Assembly (NCBI RefSeq): GCF_004352825.1
Contig: NZ_SJRW01000001.1
Coordinates: 1 to 64,000, forward strand
Direction of reading: 5' to 3'
DNA: 64,000 nucleotides
DNA from: Luteimonas arsenica
Lineage (GTDB): Bacteria > Pseudomonadota > Gammaproteobacteria > Xanthomonadales > Xanthomonadaceae
Shown: in pieces, positions 16,209 to 25,461 of the stretch
Position numbering within the stretch: the first letter of the stretch is position 1
Layout: every line of letters starts with the position of its first letter
The notes under the pieces: generated by a model
Database searches by the model: none
Told to the model about the DNA's origin: nothing
What the model saw: only the letters and a program-made list of their open reading frames with translations
Position numbers and translations under genes: made by a program

Positions 16209-19200
16209 GCACGGGCAAGGACGCTGCGCGCGCATCGCCGCGGGATCCCTACCTCGAGCTTGCGCTCGACGGCGTGCATGCCATCGAGGCCTCGGCCGGC
16301 ACCGGCAAGACCTTCACCCTGGCCACGCTGGTGGTGCGCCTGGTGGTGGAGCGCGGGCTGCGCGTGGGCCAGGTGCTGGCCGTCACCTTCACCGAGGCCG
16401 CCACCCAGGAGCTGCGCAGCCGCATCCGCGCGCGCCTGCTGCTGGCCGAGCGGCTGGTCGGTGCGGCGCCCGCGGCCGATGCATCGCCCGAGGCGGCGCT
16501 GACCCGCGACGTGCTCGAAGCGCAGCTCGCGAAAGGCACCGAATCCGCCGACGCCCTGCGCCGCCGCCTGCACGCTGCGGCCAACGACATCGACCTCGCG
16601 GCGATCTTCACCATCCATGGCTTCTGCGCGCGCGTACTGCGCGACCATGCGCTGGAGGTGGGGCAGGCCTTCGATGCACCGGAACTGCTGACGAGCGACG
16701 CCCCCCTGTACGAGGCCATCGCCACCGACCTGTGGCGCGCGCATGGCAGCGATGGCGACGCCGCCGACGACCTGCTGGCGATGTGGCCGGGAGGGCCGCA
16801 GGCGCTGGCCGATGACCTGGCCGTGCTGGTGCGTGAACCGGTGCTGCGCCCGGCGCTGGCCGAGCTGCCCGGGGATCCCGCGCCGCGCCTGCATGCCGCG
16901 GGCGAAGCGCTGGCCGCCGCGCTCCGCGCACACGGCGAGGACTTCCGCGCATCGCTGGTGTCGGCCGTGGAAGGCAAGATCCTGCACGGTGGCAGCTACC
17001 GGCTGGACTGGATCAACGCGCTGTTCGATTCGCTGCAGCAATGGTGCCGCGCAGGTGATCGGGGCGTGCCGTTCGAACACGCGAAGCTCGGTCATCTCCA
17101 GCGCACGATGCTGGTCGGAAAGACCAACAAGACCGCCAAGGGCCCCACCCCCGACTCGCCGGTCTGCGATGCCGTGCCCGGCTATCTGGACGCATTGGCG
17201 GCAATGGCGGAATGGAAGGACGCGCGCCGCGTCGAACTGCTGCACCGCCTGCGCGCCGACGCCCGCCTGCGCGTGGCCCGCGCGAAGCAGCAGCAGCGCG
17301 TGCAGACCTATGACGACCTGATCGACCGCGTCGCCGAGGCCGTCGACTCCAGGCTTGACGACGGCAGGCAGGCCGAAGCGCTGGCGGCGAAGCTGCGCGC
17401 ACAGTACGCCGTGGCCCTGGTCGACGAGTTCCAGGACACCGACGCCCGCCAGTGGCGCATCTTCGATCGCGTCTTCGGCGCCGGCAGCGGCGCGCCGGCG
17501 CTGTTCGTGATCGGCGATCCCAAGCAGGCGATCTACGGCTTCCGCGGCGGCGACGTCGAGACCTATCTCGCCGCGCGCGCGACCGCCGTCGAGGCACCGT
17601 CGCTGGCCCTGAACTTCCGCTCGCGGCCGTCGGTGCTGCGCGCGGTGTCGGCGTTGTATGCGCAGGCACAGGCCGCTGCGGAGGCGGACGAAGCGGTCCC
17701 GCCGCCCTTCATCGATGGCCGCATCGGATTCAGGGAGGTCGCCCCCGGCGGCGTGCGCGCCGACGACGAATTCCTTCGCAACGGCGCGATCGCGCCCGCG
17801 CTCACCCTGTGGCGCGCACCATTGCCGGAGCCCGACGGCAAGGGCAGGCTGAAGCCGTACAGCGCCGGCCGTTCGCGCGAGCTGGCCACCCAGGCCTGCG
17901 TTGCCGCGATCCACCGCGTGCTGACCGATGCGCGCGAAGGCCAGGCCAGCATCGAAGGCCGCGCCGTGCAGCCGGGCGACATCGCCGTGCTGGTGCGCTC
18001 GCACCATGAGGCCACGCGCATCCGCCATGCGCTGGCGATGGCCGGCATTCCCGCCGTGGCCGCCGGCAAGCAGAGCCTGTTCGCCACGCCCGAGGCGCGC
18101 GACCTGCACGCGCTGCTGCTCGCCCTGCTGCACGGCGCCGACGACGGCCGCCTGCGCATGGCGCTGTCCACGGTGCTGGTGGGCCTGGACGCCGCCGCGA
18201 TCGCCGCGCTCGACGGGGACGGCGATGCGCTGCGCGGCTGGCAGCTCACCGCGCTCGCCTGGCGCGACCGCCTGCAGCGCGGCGGGCCGCTGGCCCTGGT
18301 CAACGCGCTCTGTGCGGAGCACGCCGGCCGCCTGCTCGGCCTGCTCGACGGCGAGCGCCGGCTCACCAACTACCTGCAGCTGGCCGAACTGCTTCAGGAC
18401 GCGCAGGCGCGCGCGCTCGGCCTGCACGGCCTGGTCGACTGGCTGGCGAACGCCATCGCCGACGCCGATGCCAGCGACGACAGCCAGCTGCTGCGGCTGG
18501 AGTCGGATGCCAGGCGCGTGCAGGTGGTGACCCTGCACAAGAGCAAGGGCCTGGAGTACCCGCTGGTGTTCATGCCCTTCGCGGCCATCGGCTCGCCCGC
18601 GCGCAGTCCCGGGCAGCGCGCGGTGGTGAACGGCGCGGACGGCCGCGCCTTGCACTGGAGGCTGCTGCCGTCGATCTCCGGCTGGGAAGCGGCGAAGGAC
18701 GCGTGGAGCCTCGCGCAGCGCGCCGAGGATGCGCGCCTGCTGTACGTCGGCCTCACCCGCGCGCGGCATGCGTTGTGGTTGGCCAGCGGCCTGTTCCACA
18801 ACCCCGACCGCTCGCCGCTGCGGCACATGGTGGCGGCGCCGGAGGCGCTGGCCGCCGCGCTGGGCGCCGCCGTCGCCATCGACGATGACGTGCCGCCGGT
18901 CACCTTGCCCTGGCTGCTTCCCGAATCCGCCGACGCGGTGCCGCCGGCGCGCCTCGCCACCCGTGACCTGGGCAGCGACTGGTGGGTCTACAGCTTCACC
19001 CAGCTCGCCAACGCCGAGGGACAGGGTGATGCACCGGGCGATGCCGCCGCCAGCGCCACCCAGCCGGTGCCCGGCGGCCAGGACGAACCGGCGGCGGATG
19101 CCGGAGCCGAGGTGGCCATGGCAGGCGCGGCAGGCGAGGGCAGCGACGCCTTCGACCCGCGCTTCGCCGGCACCCGTTTCGGCGTGGTGCTGCACGACGT

Positions 19201-19918
19201 GCTGGAACACGTCGACTTCGCGCGCTGGTCGGCGTGGGTGCCAGGCGCATCCGCGCCGGGTGCCGCTGAGGTGGAGCTGATGTCCGAACGCCTGCGCGAG
19301 GGGGGCTACCAGGGTGAGGACGTCGATGCCGGCGTGGCCGTGCTCACGCCGCTGGTCGGCCAGACCTTGACCGTCGCCTTGCCCGAAGGCGTGCGCCTGA
19401 CCGACGTGCCGGCGGACCGCCGCCGCCCCGAGATCGAGTTCCAGTTCGCGCTCGCGCCCACGCGCGTCGATGCCCTGCTCGCGCTGCTGCACCGCCACGG
19501 CCTGCTCACCGCGCGCCAGGGCTTCGGCGCGCGGCGCCGGCTGGAAGGCCTGATGACCGGCCTGATCGACCTCACCTACGTGCACGAGGGCCGCTGGTAC
19601 GTGCTCGACTACAAGTCCAACCGCCTGCCGGGCTACGGCCCGGCGCAGCTGGCCGAGGCGATGGCGCACAGCGAGTACGACCTGCAGGCGCTGATCTACA
19701 CCCTGGCACTGCACCGCTGGCTGCGATTCCGGATGGGCGATGCCTACGACTACGCGCGCGATTTCGGTGGCGTGCGCTATGTGTTCTGTCGGGGGCTGGA
19801 TGTTTCCCGCGAAGACGCGCAGGCGCCACGCGGCGTGCAGGCCTGGCGGTTTGACCCGGGCCTGGTCGAAGCGCTCGACGCGCTGTTCGCGGGCGAGCCC
19901 GGCGAGGCTGCCGCATGA
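16205..19918 (+). CDS. recB: exodeoxyribonuclease V subunit RecB
   Basis: A 1237-residue UvrD-type 3'-5' helicase and nuclease. Walker A EASAGTGKTFTLA is near residues 29-41, VDEFQDTDARQW near 405, GDPKQAIYGFRGGDV near 438, and VTLHKSKGLEYPLVF near 777. The nuclease domain has the metal-binding His in VLHDVLEHVDF (about 997), IEFQF (about 1078) and the catalytic VLDYKSNRLP near 1133. All expected active residues are present. Overlaps of 4 bases with both recC and recD mark one operon. Confidence 0.95.
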   Translation: MSTGKDAARASPRDPYLELALDGVHAIEASAGTGKTFTLATLVVRLVVERGLRVGQVLAVTFTEAATQELRSRIRARLLLAERLVGAAPAADASPEAALTRDVLEAQLAKGTESADALRRRLHAAANDIDLAAIFTIHGFCARVLRDHALEVGQAFDAPELLTSDAPLYEAIATDLWRAHGSDGDAADDLLAMWPGGPQALADDLAVLVREPVLRPALAELPGDPAPRLHAAGEALAAALRAHGEDFRASLVSAVEGKILHGGSYRLDWINALFDSLQQWCRAGDRGVPFEHAKLGHLQRTMLVGKTNKTAKGPTPDSPVCDAVPGYLDALAAMAEWKDARRVELLHRLRADARLRVARAKQQQRVQTYDDLIDRVAEAVDSRLDDGRQAEALAAKLRAQYAVALVDEFQDTDARQWRIFDRVFGAGSGAPALFVIGDPKQAIYGFRGGDVETYLAARATAVEAPSLALNFRSRPSVLRAVSALYAQAQAAAEADEAVPPPFIDGRIGFREVAPGGVRADDEFLRNGAIAPALTLWRAPLPEPDGKGRLKPYSAGRSRELATQACVAAIHRVLTDAREGQASIEGRAVQPGDIAVLVRSHHEATRIRHALAMAGIPAVAAGKQSLFATPEARDLHALLLALLHGADDGRLRMALSTVLVGLDAAAIAALDGDGDALRGWQLTALAWRDRLQRGGPLALVNALCAEHAGRLLGLLDGERRLTNYLQLAELLQDAQARALGLHGLVDWLANAIADADASDDSQLLRLESDARRVQVVTLHKSKGLEYPLVFMPFAAIGSPARSPGQRAVVNGADGRALHWRLLPSISGWEAAKDAWSLAQRAEDARLLYVGLTRARHALWLASGLFHNPDRSPLRHMVAAPEALAAALGAAVAIDDDVPPVTLPWLLPESADAVPPARLATRDLGSDWWVYSFTQLANAEGQGDAPGDAAASATQPVPGGQDEPAADAGAEVAMAGAAGEGSDAFDPRFAGTRFGVVLHDVLEHVDFARWSAWVPGASAPGAAEVELMSERLREGGYQGEDVDAGVAVLTPLVGQTLTVALPEGVRLTDVPADRRRPEIEFQFALAPTRVDALLALLHRHGLLTARQGFGARRRLEGLMTGLIDLTYVHEGRWYVLDYKSNRLPGYGPAQLAEAMAHSEYDLQALIYTLALHRWLRFRMGDAYDYARDFGGVRYVFCRGLDVSREDAQAPRGVQAWRFDPGLVEALDALFAGEPGEAAA

Positions 19919-21762
19919 GCCTGTTGCAGGCCCTCGCGAAGGCCGGCGCGCTGCGCACGCTGGACCATGCGCTGGCGCAGAGCCTGAAGCGCCTGGATCC
20001 GGAGACGCCTGAGCTGGTGCTGGCCGCGGCGGCGCTCGCCTCGCTCGCCGTGGCCTCCGGCCACGCCGGCTTCGACCCCACCGGACCGCAGCGACTGGTC
20101 GAAGCGCCCATCGACTGGCCCACGCCAGAGGCCTGGCGCGAAGCCCTGGAGTCCTCGAGCTGGGTCGCCCGTCCGGACACCGCCGTCGATGAATCCGCGG
20201 CCGACGCGCCGCTGGTGTACGAGCACGGCCTGGTCTACCTGCGCCGTTATCGCGAATACGAGCGTCGCCTGGCCGTCGACCTGTGCCGCATCGGCAGTGC
20301 TGCAGCCGATCCCGCCCTTCCCCCGCCTGCGGGGGAAGATGCCCAAGGGGCAGATGGGGGCAACCCCGCGACACCGCCACAAGACCGCCAGGCCGAAGCG
20401 GCAACGCTCGCCCTGCACCACAATCTGCTGCTCGTCACCGGCGGCCCCGGCACCGGCAAGACCACCACCATCACCCGCATGCTGGTGCTGCTGGTCGCCC
20501 AGGCGCTCGAAGCCGGCGGCCCACCGCCGCGCATCGCGCTCGCCGCCCCCACCGGCCGCGCCGCCGAGCGCATGGCCGAAAGCGTGCGCAAGGCCGTGCA
20601 GGCGCTGCCCGTGCTCGGCATCGACCCCGCGCTGGGCGCCCACCTGCCCACCGCCGGCACGACCCTGCACCGCCTGCTCGGCACCATCCCCGACTCGCCG
20701 CGGTTCCGGCACCACGCCGACAACCCGCTGCCCTTCGACGTGGTGGTGGTGGACGAGGCCTCGATGATCGACCTGCCGCTGATGGCCAAGCTGGTCGAAG
20801 CCGTGCCCGATGGCGCGCGCCTGGTCCTGCTCGGCGACCCCGACCAGCTGCCTTCGGTGGAAGCGGGCGACGTGCTCGCCGGCATCCTGCGCGCGGTGGG
20901 GGCCACGGAAGCCGATGCCACGGGCCGGCGCTTCCCGGCCCGGCACGTCCACCTCACCCGCGGCTGGCGCCAGAGCGCGTCGCTCGACCTCGCGCCGCTG
21001 GCGGCCGCCGTGCGCGAAGGCGACAGCGCCACCGCGCTGTCACTGCTGCGCGACGGCGGGCTGTCCGGCGTGCACTTCCACGAAGGCGAATCCGACCCGC
21101 TGCAGTCGCAGCGCGAACACTTCCTCGCGCACTGGGCCGCGATGGCGGACGCCGCCGACCCCGCCGAAGCGCTCGCCCGGGCCAACCGCCTGCGCATCCT
21201 CACCGCCGTGCGCGAAGGCCCGCAGGGCGCGCGCGCGGTCAACGCCCGCATCGAGGACCTGCTCGCCGGCACCCGCCGCGGGGGCGGGCCCGCGTCCACG
21301 GCCAGCCGCTGGTTCCACGGCCGCCTGCTGCTGGTCACCGAGAACAGCTACCGCCACCGCCTGTTCAACGGCGACGTCGGCATCTGCCTGCGCGACAGCG
21401 GCGGAACGCTGATGGCCTGGTTTCCCGGCGACGACCCCGCGAAGCCGCGGCCCTTCCATCCGGCATCGCTGCCCGCGCACGACAGCGCGTTCGCGATGAC
21501 GGTGCACAAGGCCCAGGGCTCGGAGTTCGACGAGGTCTGGCTGGTGCTGCCGGAACGTGGCAACCGCGTACTGTCGCGGGAGCTGGTGTACACGGGGATG
21601 ACGCGGGCGCGCGACAGGCTGCACGTGGCGGGGAATGCCGGCGTCATCGCGGAGGCGCTGGCGCGGCATGCAGGGCGTTGGTCGGGGTTGGGGTGGCGAT
21701 TGACCGCAGCATCGACAAAGAGCGTGCCCGGGCACCGTCGTCCGCAGGGCGCAACCCTTTAG
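19915..21762 (+). CDS. recD: exodeoxyribonuclease V subunit RecD
   Basis: A 615-residue SF1B 5'-3' helicase, the fast motor of RecBCD. Walker A TGGPGTGKTTT is near residues 175-185, Walker B VVVDEASMIDLPLM near 277, LLGDPDQLPSVEAGDVL near 304, and MTVHKAQGSEFDEVWLVL near the C-terminus. Between the N-terminal domain and Walker A, residues about 133-149 (LPPPAGEDAQGADGG) are encoded by a double-hairpin repeat at 20315-20361 inserted in frame. The motifs around it are intact, so the protein should work. Its stop overlaps the convergent marR stop. Confidence 0.94.
   Translation: MSLLQALAKAGALRTLDHALAQSLKRLDPETPELVLAAAALASLAVASGHAGFDPTGPQRLVEAPIDWPTPEAWREALESSSWVARPDTAVDESAADAPLVYEHGLVYLRRYREYERRLAVDLCRIGSAAADPALPPPAGEDAQGADGGNPATPPQDRQAEAATLALHHNLLLVTGGPGTGKTTTITRMLVLLVAQALEAGGPPPRIALAAPTGRAAERMAESVRKAVQALPVLGIDPALGAHLPTAGTTLHRLLGTIPDSPRFRHHADNPLPFDVVVVDEASMIDLPLMAKLVEAVPDGARLVLLGDPDQLPSVEAGDVLAGILRAVGATEADATGRRFPARHVHLTRGWRQSASLDLAPLAAAVREGDSATALSLLRDGGLSGVHFHEGESDPLQSQREHFLAHWAAMADAADPAEALARANRLRILTAVREGPQGARAVNARIEDLLAGTRRGGGPASTASRWFHGRLLLVTENSYRHRLFNGDVGICLRDSGGTLMAWFPGDDPAKPRPFHPASLPAHDSAFAMTVHKAQGSEFDEVWLVLPERGNRVLSRELVYTGMTRARDRLHVAGNAGVIAEALARHAGRWSGLGWRLTAASTKSVPGHRRPQGATL
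20315..20361 (+). repeat. double-hairpin repeat inside recD
   Basis: A 47-base repeat made of CTTCCCCCGC / GCGGGGGAAG followed by a GCCC-AAGGGGC hairpin and ending ATGGGGGC. Copies lie at 54007-54061 and 54786-54833, and a short relative at about 52423-52455. In recD it is read as LPPPAGEDAQGADGG. Confidence 0.85.
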
Positions 21763-22259
21763 CGAGCCGCGCCCGCCTCCCGCTTCGTTGCTTGTTGCAG
21801 GCGCTGCAGGAAAGGGAGTTCGCGGCAGTTGCGTTCGATTGCCCACAGCATCTCGAGCGAGTCGGTGCCGGACAGTTCAAGAAGTTCGGTGGATGCGCGC
21901 TCCATCACCACCAGGGCTTCACGGATACGCACCAGCTCGCTTCGACCCTTCGCCGTCAGGGTCACCAGGGTTCTGCGCCGGTCGTGCGGATCGGTGCTGG
22001 ACCTCACCAGCGACAGCTGGGTCAGTTTCCTGATCCAGACGATCACCAGCGGATGTGACTGCCGCAGCAGTCCCGCCAGTTCGGTCACGCCCAGTGGACC
22101 GTGCTCGTCCAGCGCCAGAAGCGTGGATATCGTGCGTGGGGGTGCCATCACTCCAACCGTCGGGTACCAGTCGGCCGCGCCCTGCACCAGTTCATCGGCA
22201 AGTCGCCGCAGCAGGTGCGCGAGGAACGCCGGTCCCTGCTGCTGGATGAAGTCGGTCAT
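21759..22259 (-). CDS. MarR family transcriptional regulator
   Basis: A 166-residue winged-helix regulator. The helix-turn-helix lies around TELAGLLRQSHPLVIVWIRKL and the wing around SSTDPHDRRRTLVTLTAKG, the classic DxRxxxxxLT MarR signature. An N-terminal and a C-terminal helix would form the dimer. It is divergent from the hydrolase gene at 22341, and the 81 bases between carry a perfect palindrome, so it probably controls that gene and itself. Start at ATG 22259; an in-frame ATG at 22307 would reach into the palindrome region. Confidence 0.88.
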   Translation of the reverse strand: MTDFIQQQGPAFLAHLLRRLADELVQGAADWYPTVGVMAPPRTISTLLALDEHGPLGVTELAGLLRQSHPLVIVWIRKLTQLSLVRSSTDPHDRRRTLVTLTAKGRSELVRIREALVVMERASTELLELSGTDSLEMLWAIERNCRELPFLQRLQQATKREAGAAR

Positions 22260-22307
22260 TCCGTGATTCCTCTCCCGTGGGTTGACGCGTTCAGGCGTCA
22301 TGGTCAA

Positions 22308-22321
22308 TATTTACGTAAATA
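22308..22321. promoter_or_regulatory. probable MarR operator palindrome
   Basis: TATTTACGTAAATA is a perfect 14-base palindrome in the AT-rich divergent gap, 19 bases before the hydrolase ATG. A candidate -35 TTGACG at 22282-22287 sits 17 bases from CAATAT (22305-22310), so the palindrome would overlap the -10 box of the hydrolase promoter. This placement suits repression. Confidence 0.6.
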
Positions 22322-22340
22322 GTAACGCAAATGGGGTGTC

Positions 22341-23654
22341 ATGCAGAGGCTGGTACTCGCTTTGGCCCTGGTCCTGGCCGCGCCCCATGGCACGGTGATC
22401 GCGGGCGGGAATGATGCAGGGGAGGCACAAGCTCCCGCTTGCCATACCGGCAGCTATCGCATGGCGGATGGCAGCATGCTCGATATCGGGCCGGGAACAC
22501 CGGGCGCGCTCCGCTGGCGGCGTCCGGATGGTCGAACCGGAGCCCTGGCGCTGCAGGATGACGGCATGTGGTCCAGCACGCTCGGTTGGACCGGTCGTCC
22601 GGACGGCCACCGATTGACCGTGGAGGACTGCGAGGGCGGCGAGATCCGCTTCGACGATGTCCAGGGGCGACGACAGCCGCTGCTGCAGGTCGATACCCGT
22701 TTCCAGGGAAGCGGAGTCGAGTTGAGCGGGCGACTGACGCTGCCGCCGGGCGAGGCACGCGTGCCCGTGGTGGTGCTCGTCCACGGTGCGGAACGGTCGT
22801 CGGCGGTGGACACCTATTCGCTTCAGCGCGAACTGGCCAGCCAGGGCATCGGTGTCTTCGCGTACGACAAGCGCGGCACCGGTCGTTCGGGGGGCCGCTA
22901 CACGCAGAACTACCTTGTCCTCGCCACCGATGCCATCCACGCCATGCGAGAGGCCCGGCGTCTTTCCGGCGAACGCACTGGGTGGGTCGGATATCAAGGC
23001 GGCAGCCAGGGGGGATGGGTGGCGCCGCTGGCGGCGATGATCGAGCCGGTGGACTTCGTGATCGTCAGTTTCGGCCTGGCAGTGTCACCCATCGAGGAAG
23101 ACCGCGAAGCGATCGCCTTCGACATGGACCGCGCCGGCTTCGGGGCGGACGTGCAACGCAAGGCCGGCGAAGTGGCGGACGCGACAGCGGCCATCATCGA
23201 AAGCGACTTCACGGAAGGGTTCGACCGGCTTGACGCGTTGAAGGCGCAGTATGGGAACGAACCCTGGTTCCGGTTCGTGCGCGGGAACTTCACCTCGTAT
23301 CTGCTCTCCACTCCCGAAGCGGTGGTGCGCCGGGACTTTCCAGCCTTGCTTGAAGGCGTTCCGGCGCATTACGACCCGATGCCCGTGCTGTCCAATCTCG
23401 ACGTGCCGCAGCTGTGGATCCTGGGTGGACAGGATCGTGACGCGCCGCCGTTCGAGACGTTGCGGCGACTGGACGAGCTCGGGAAAGCGGGTCGACCCAT
23501 CACCACGATCGTGTTCCCGCAGGCAGACCATGGCATGTACGAGTTCGAAACCGATGCGGATGGCGAGCGTGTGTCGACTCGGCAGCCCGAAGGCTATCTG
23601 AAGGCGATGGCGGACTTCATCAGGCAGGCTGACGGAAACACGGCATCGGACTGA
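22341..23654 (+). CDS. secreted alpha/beta hydrolase
   Basis: A 437-residue protein with a signal peptide (residues 1-21). A small N-terminal beta domain to about residue 130 precedes the alpha/beta hydrolase domain. The oxyanion motif is VLVHGAERSS near 140, the nucleophile elbow GYQGGSQGG near 218 (Ser about 221), and the probable catalytic His lies in FPQADHGMYEF near 397. It resembles the dienelactone-hydrolase/acyl-peptidase-like group, but the substrate is unknown. Probably controlled by the divergent MarR protein. No ribosome site stronger than GGGGTG is seen. Confidence 0.82.
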   Translation: MQRLVLALALVLAAPHGTVIAGGNDAGEAQAPACHTGSYRMADGSMLDIGPGTPGALRWRRPDGRTGALALQDDGMWSSTLGWTGRPDGHRLTVEDCEGGEIRFDDVQGRRQPLLQVDTRFQGSGVELSGRLTLPPGEARVPVVVLVHGAERSSAVDTYSLQRELASQGIGVFAYDKRGTGRSGGRYTQNYLVLATDAIHAMREARRLSGERTGWVGYQGGSQGGWVAPLAAMIEPVDFVIVSFGLAVSPIEEDREAIAFDMDRAGFGADVQRKAGEVADATAAIIESDFTEGFDRLDALKAQYGNEPWFRFVRGNFTSYLLSTPEAVVRRDFPALLEGVPAHYDPMPVLSNLDVPQLWILGGQDRDAPPFETLRRLDELGKAGRPITTIVFPQADHGMYEFETDADGERVSTRQPEGYLKAMADFIRQADGNTASD

Positions 23655-23712
23655 TCCCGGCGCCGCGGCGCGAAGCAGGCCGGGACGCTGTCATGAGGGA
23701 AAAGGTGGATCA

Positions 23713-23883
23713 ATGAACACGAGCAGGTTCGTCAGGCAGGTCCCCCGTCCGCTTTCGATCATCTTTACCGCGACAGTGATCACGAACATCATCGTGGTCG
23801 CCACCGGGCAGCCGCCGAAGATCGAGCGTGCTTCCCGATCCATTGACAAGGCTTCGACATGGCCAAGACCACACCTGCCGTAG
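23713..23883 (+). CDS. short membrane-protein frame, possibly truncated
   Basis: A 56-residue frame with a fair ribosome site (AGGTGG) before its ATG. It has one hydrophobic stretch (SIIFTATVITNIIVVATG) after a basic start, then a polar end that overlaps the next gene by 25 bases. The hydrophobic part resembles the start of small two-helix membrane proteins, and the second helix is missing, so it may be a remnant. It is the only content of the 204 bases before 23859. Confidence 0.35.
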   Translation: MNTSRFVRQVPRPLSIIFTATVITNIIVVATGQPPKIERASRSIDKASTWPRPHLP

Positions 23884-24413
23884 TTCGCTTCAAGTCGATC
23901 CTTCGCAGGCCCGCCGAGCCGAAGAACGCCGCCTGGGCCTTCCTCGTGCTGCCTGCCGCCGCCAGCGGCAAGCTGCCGACCCGCAGCCAGGTCACGGTGG
24001 AAGGCCGCTTCGCGGCGGTGCCGTTCCAGGCCACCCTGGAGCCGGATGGCGAGGGCAGCCACTGGCTGAAGGTCGACGGCGCGCTGCTTGAAGCCGCCGC
24101 TGCGAAACCGGGCGATACGGTGGCCCTGGAGATCGCACCGGTGGCGAAGGAGCCCGAGCCGAAGCTGCCGCCCGACCTGCGCAAGGCCCTGGCCGCGCAT
24201 CCCGCCGCGAAGGCGACCTGGGACGACATCACCCCGGTCGCGCGGCGCGACTGGATCCAGTGGATGACCTCGGGCAAGAAGGCCGAGACCCGCGTGAAGC
24301 GCATCGCCACTGCCTGCGACCAGCTGGCGTCCGGCAAGCGCCGCGCCTGCTGCTTCGATCGTTCCGGCATGTATAGCCGCGGCAACCTCGGCCCGCCTGA
24401 AGCGGCTGACTGA
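23859..24413 (+). CDS. DUF1905/YdeI (OmpD-associated) family protein
   Basis: A 184-residue protein. A DUF1905 beta-barrel-like domain (about 10-85) contains LPTRSQVTVEGRFAAVPF. It is followed by a YdeI-like segment (about 100-165) with LPPDLRKALAAHP, ITPVARRDWIQWM and ETRVKRIATACDQLASGKRR. YdeI-type proteins are linked by family to resistance to cationic peptides, but the mechanism is unknown. No signal peptide. Confidence 0.75.
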   Translation: MAKTTPAVVRFKSILRRPAEPKNAAWAFLVLPAAASGKLPTRSQVTVEGRFAAVPFQATLEPDGEGSHWLKVDGALLEAAAAKPGDTVALEIAPVAKEPEPKLPPDLRKALAAHPAAKATWDDITPVARRDWIQWMTSGKKAETRVKRIATACDQLASGKRRACCFDRSGMYSRGNLGPPEAAD

Positions 24414-24419
24414 TCCGCC

Positions 24420-24509
24420 TCAGGCGCGCTCGCTGCCCGCGCTCGCATAACGTCCCGGCGGCTGCCCCACCTGCCGCTGGAACGCGGCGCAGAATACGCC
24501 GTCCTCCAG
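24420..24509 (-). pseudogene. AraC-family regulator remnant (C-terminal end)
   Basis: On the minus strand 29 codons ending at TGA read FCAAFQRQVGQPPGRYA near the end. This is the hallmark C-terminal helix of AraC/XylS DNA-binding domains. Nothing of the rest of the gene is found upstream, where the next frame ends at 24529. It is therefore a leftover fragment. Confidence 0.6.
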
Positions 24510-24528
24510 CACGCCGCAGCAGCCTGTT

Positions 24529-25368
24529 TCAGCGATACGGCGCCGGGCCGCGCCAGAGCAGTTCACCGCGGCGGTAGACCCGCTCCATGGTGATGACCTT
24601 GCGCGCGTCGCCGATGTTCTCCATTTCGGGGTCGTCGGGTTCGAGCAGGCGGCAGGGCCCGGATCCGCGCCTGAGCGCGGTCTCCAGCGGGCAGACCATG
24701 TACTGCCGCGAGCCCGGCAGCGGCAGGAAGATCTCGGTGATGCCCTCGTCGCGCCAGGCGCGCAGCCGGGTCTCGCTGAGCAGGTCGTAGATGACCTGGT
24801 AGCCGCCGACCTCCATGTTGGGTTCGGCGGAGGAGGCGTTGTAGCGGCGGCCGCGGTCGGTGGCGGGCGTGGGCGCGGGACCGGCGTTCACCGCGGCGTG
24901 GTCTTCCCGGAGCATGCCGGGCGGCTGGCCCCAGGCATGCTGCTGGCGCCGCGGCACGGGGCGGCTGCTGGACGCGGGCGGGGTCGGGGCGTCTCGCGGC
25001 TGCTCGGCGTCCGGCGGCAGCGGCGCCTCGGCCTCTTCGACCTGCACCACCTGCAGCGCGGACGCGGACGCGGACGGGGGTTCGGCGGGGTCGGGCCGCG
25101 GCGGCACGCGCTCGCGGCGGACGGTCGGCATGGCCGGCGGGACTTCCGGTGGCGACGGGATCGGGCTGTTGACGTCGATGTACTCGACTTCCATCCGGCT
25201 GCCGCCGGCGCTGCCCTCGGGGTTCGACACGGTGACGGGCGTGGACGACATCGCGAGCCACGCCAGCAGCAGGTGCAGCAGCGCGCTGGCCAGCGCGGCG
25301 ATCCAGGGCTGCAGGCGGTCGGCGCGGGACTGCGCGCGCCCACCCGTGGGGCGTGTTGCCGCGGTCAC
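24529..25368 (-). CDS. proline-rich single-pass membrane protein, unknown
   Basis: About 279 residues. A basic N-terminus leads to one membrane helix (about residues 25-42, IAALASALLHLLLAWLAM). A long Pro/Ala/Glu-rich region follows to about residue 160. The folded C-terminal domain contains NMEVGGYQVIYDLLSETRL, EIFLPLPGSRQYMVCPLE and a pair of Cys. The layout (anchor, Pro-rich span, periplasmic domain) resembles TonB-like proteins, but I see no TonB C-terminal signature and do not assign one. The start is probably GTG 25368; GTG 25389 lies inside a hairpin that looks like the terminator of the preceding gene. Confidence 0.6.
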   Translation of the reverse strand: MTAATRPTGGRAQSRADRLQPWIAALASALLHLLLAWLAMSSTPVTVSNPEGSAGGSRMEVEYIDVNSPIPSPPEVPPAMPTVRRERVPPRPDPAEPPSASASALQVVQVEEAEAPLPPDAEQPRDAPTPPASSSRPVPRRQQHAWGQPPGMLREDHAAVNAGPAPTPATDRGRRYNASSAEPNMEVGGYQVIYDLLSETRLRAWRDEGITEIFLPLPGSRQYMVCPLETALRRGSGPCRLLEPDDPEMENIGDARKVITMERVYRRGELLWRGPAPYR

Positions 25369-25385
25369 GTCGCGCCCAGACGCAA

Positions 25386-25409
25386 GCACCCCGGCCGGGG
25401 CCGGGGTGC
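25386..25409 (-). terminator. GC-rich hairpin after the DUF3597 gene
   Basis: GCACCCCGGCC and its perfect complement form a hairpin with almost no spare loop, 52 bases past the DUF3597 stop. No U-tract is present, so intrinsic termination is only probable. Confidence 0.5.
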
Positions 25410-25461
25410 CTGTCGCCTGGCGGGGTGCTGGACCGTCACCAATGCGATGCCGCCGTGCCGG

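Noticed and set aside
13716..20404. Very long minus-strand open frames opposite recC and recB
   Set aside because: They are antisense to strongly conserved rec genes, contain no recognisable domain and have no ribosome sites.
24529..25368. Calling the proline-rich membrane protein TonB
   Set aside because: It has an anchor and Pro-rich span, but no TonB C-terminal domain signature, and no exbB or exbD is nearby.
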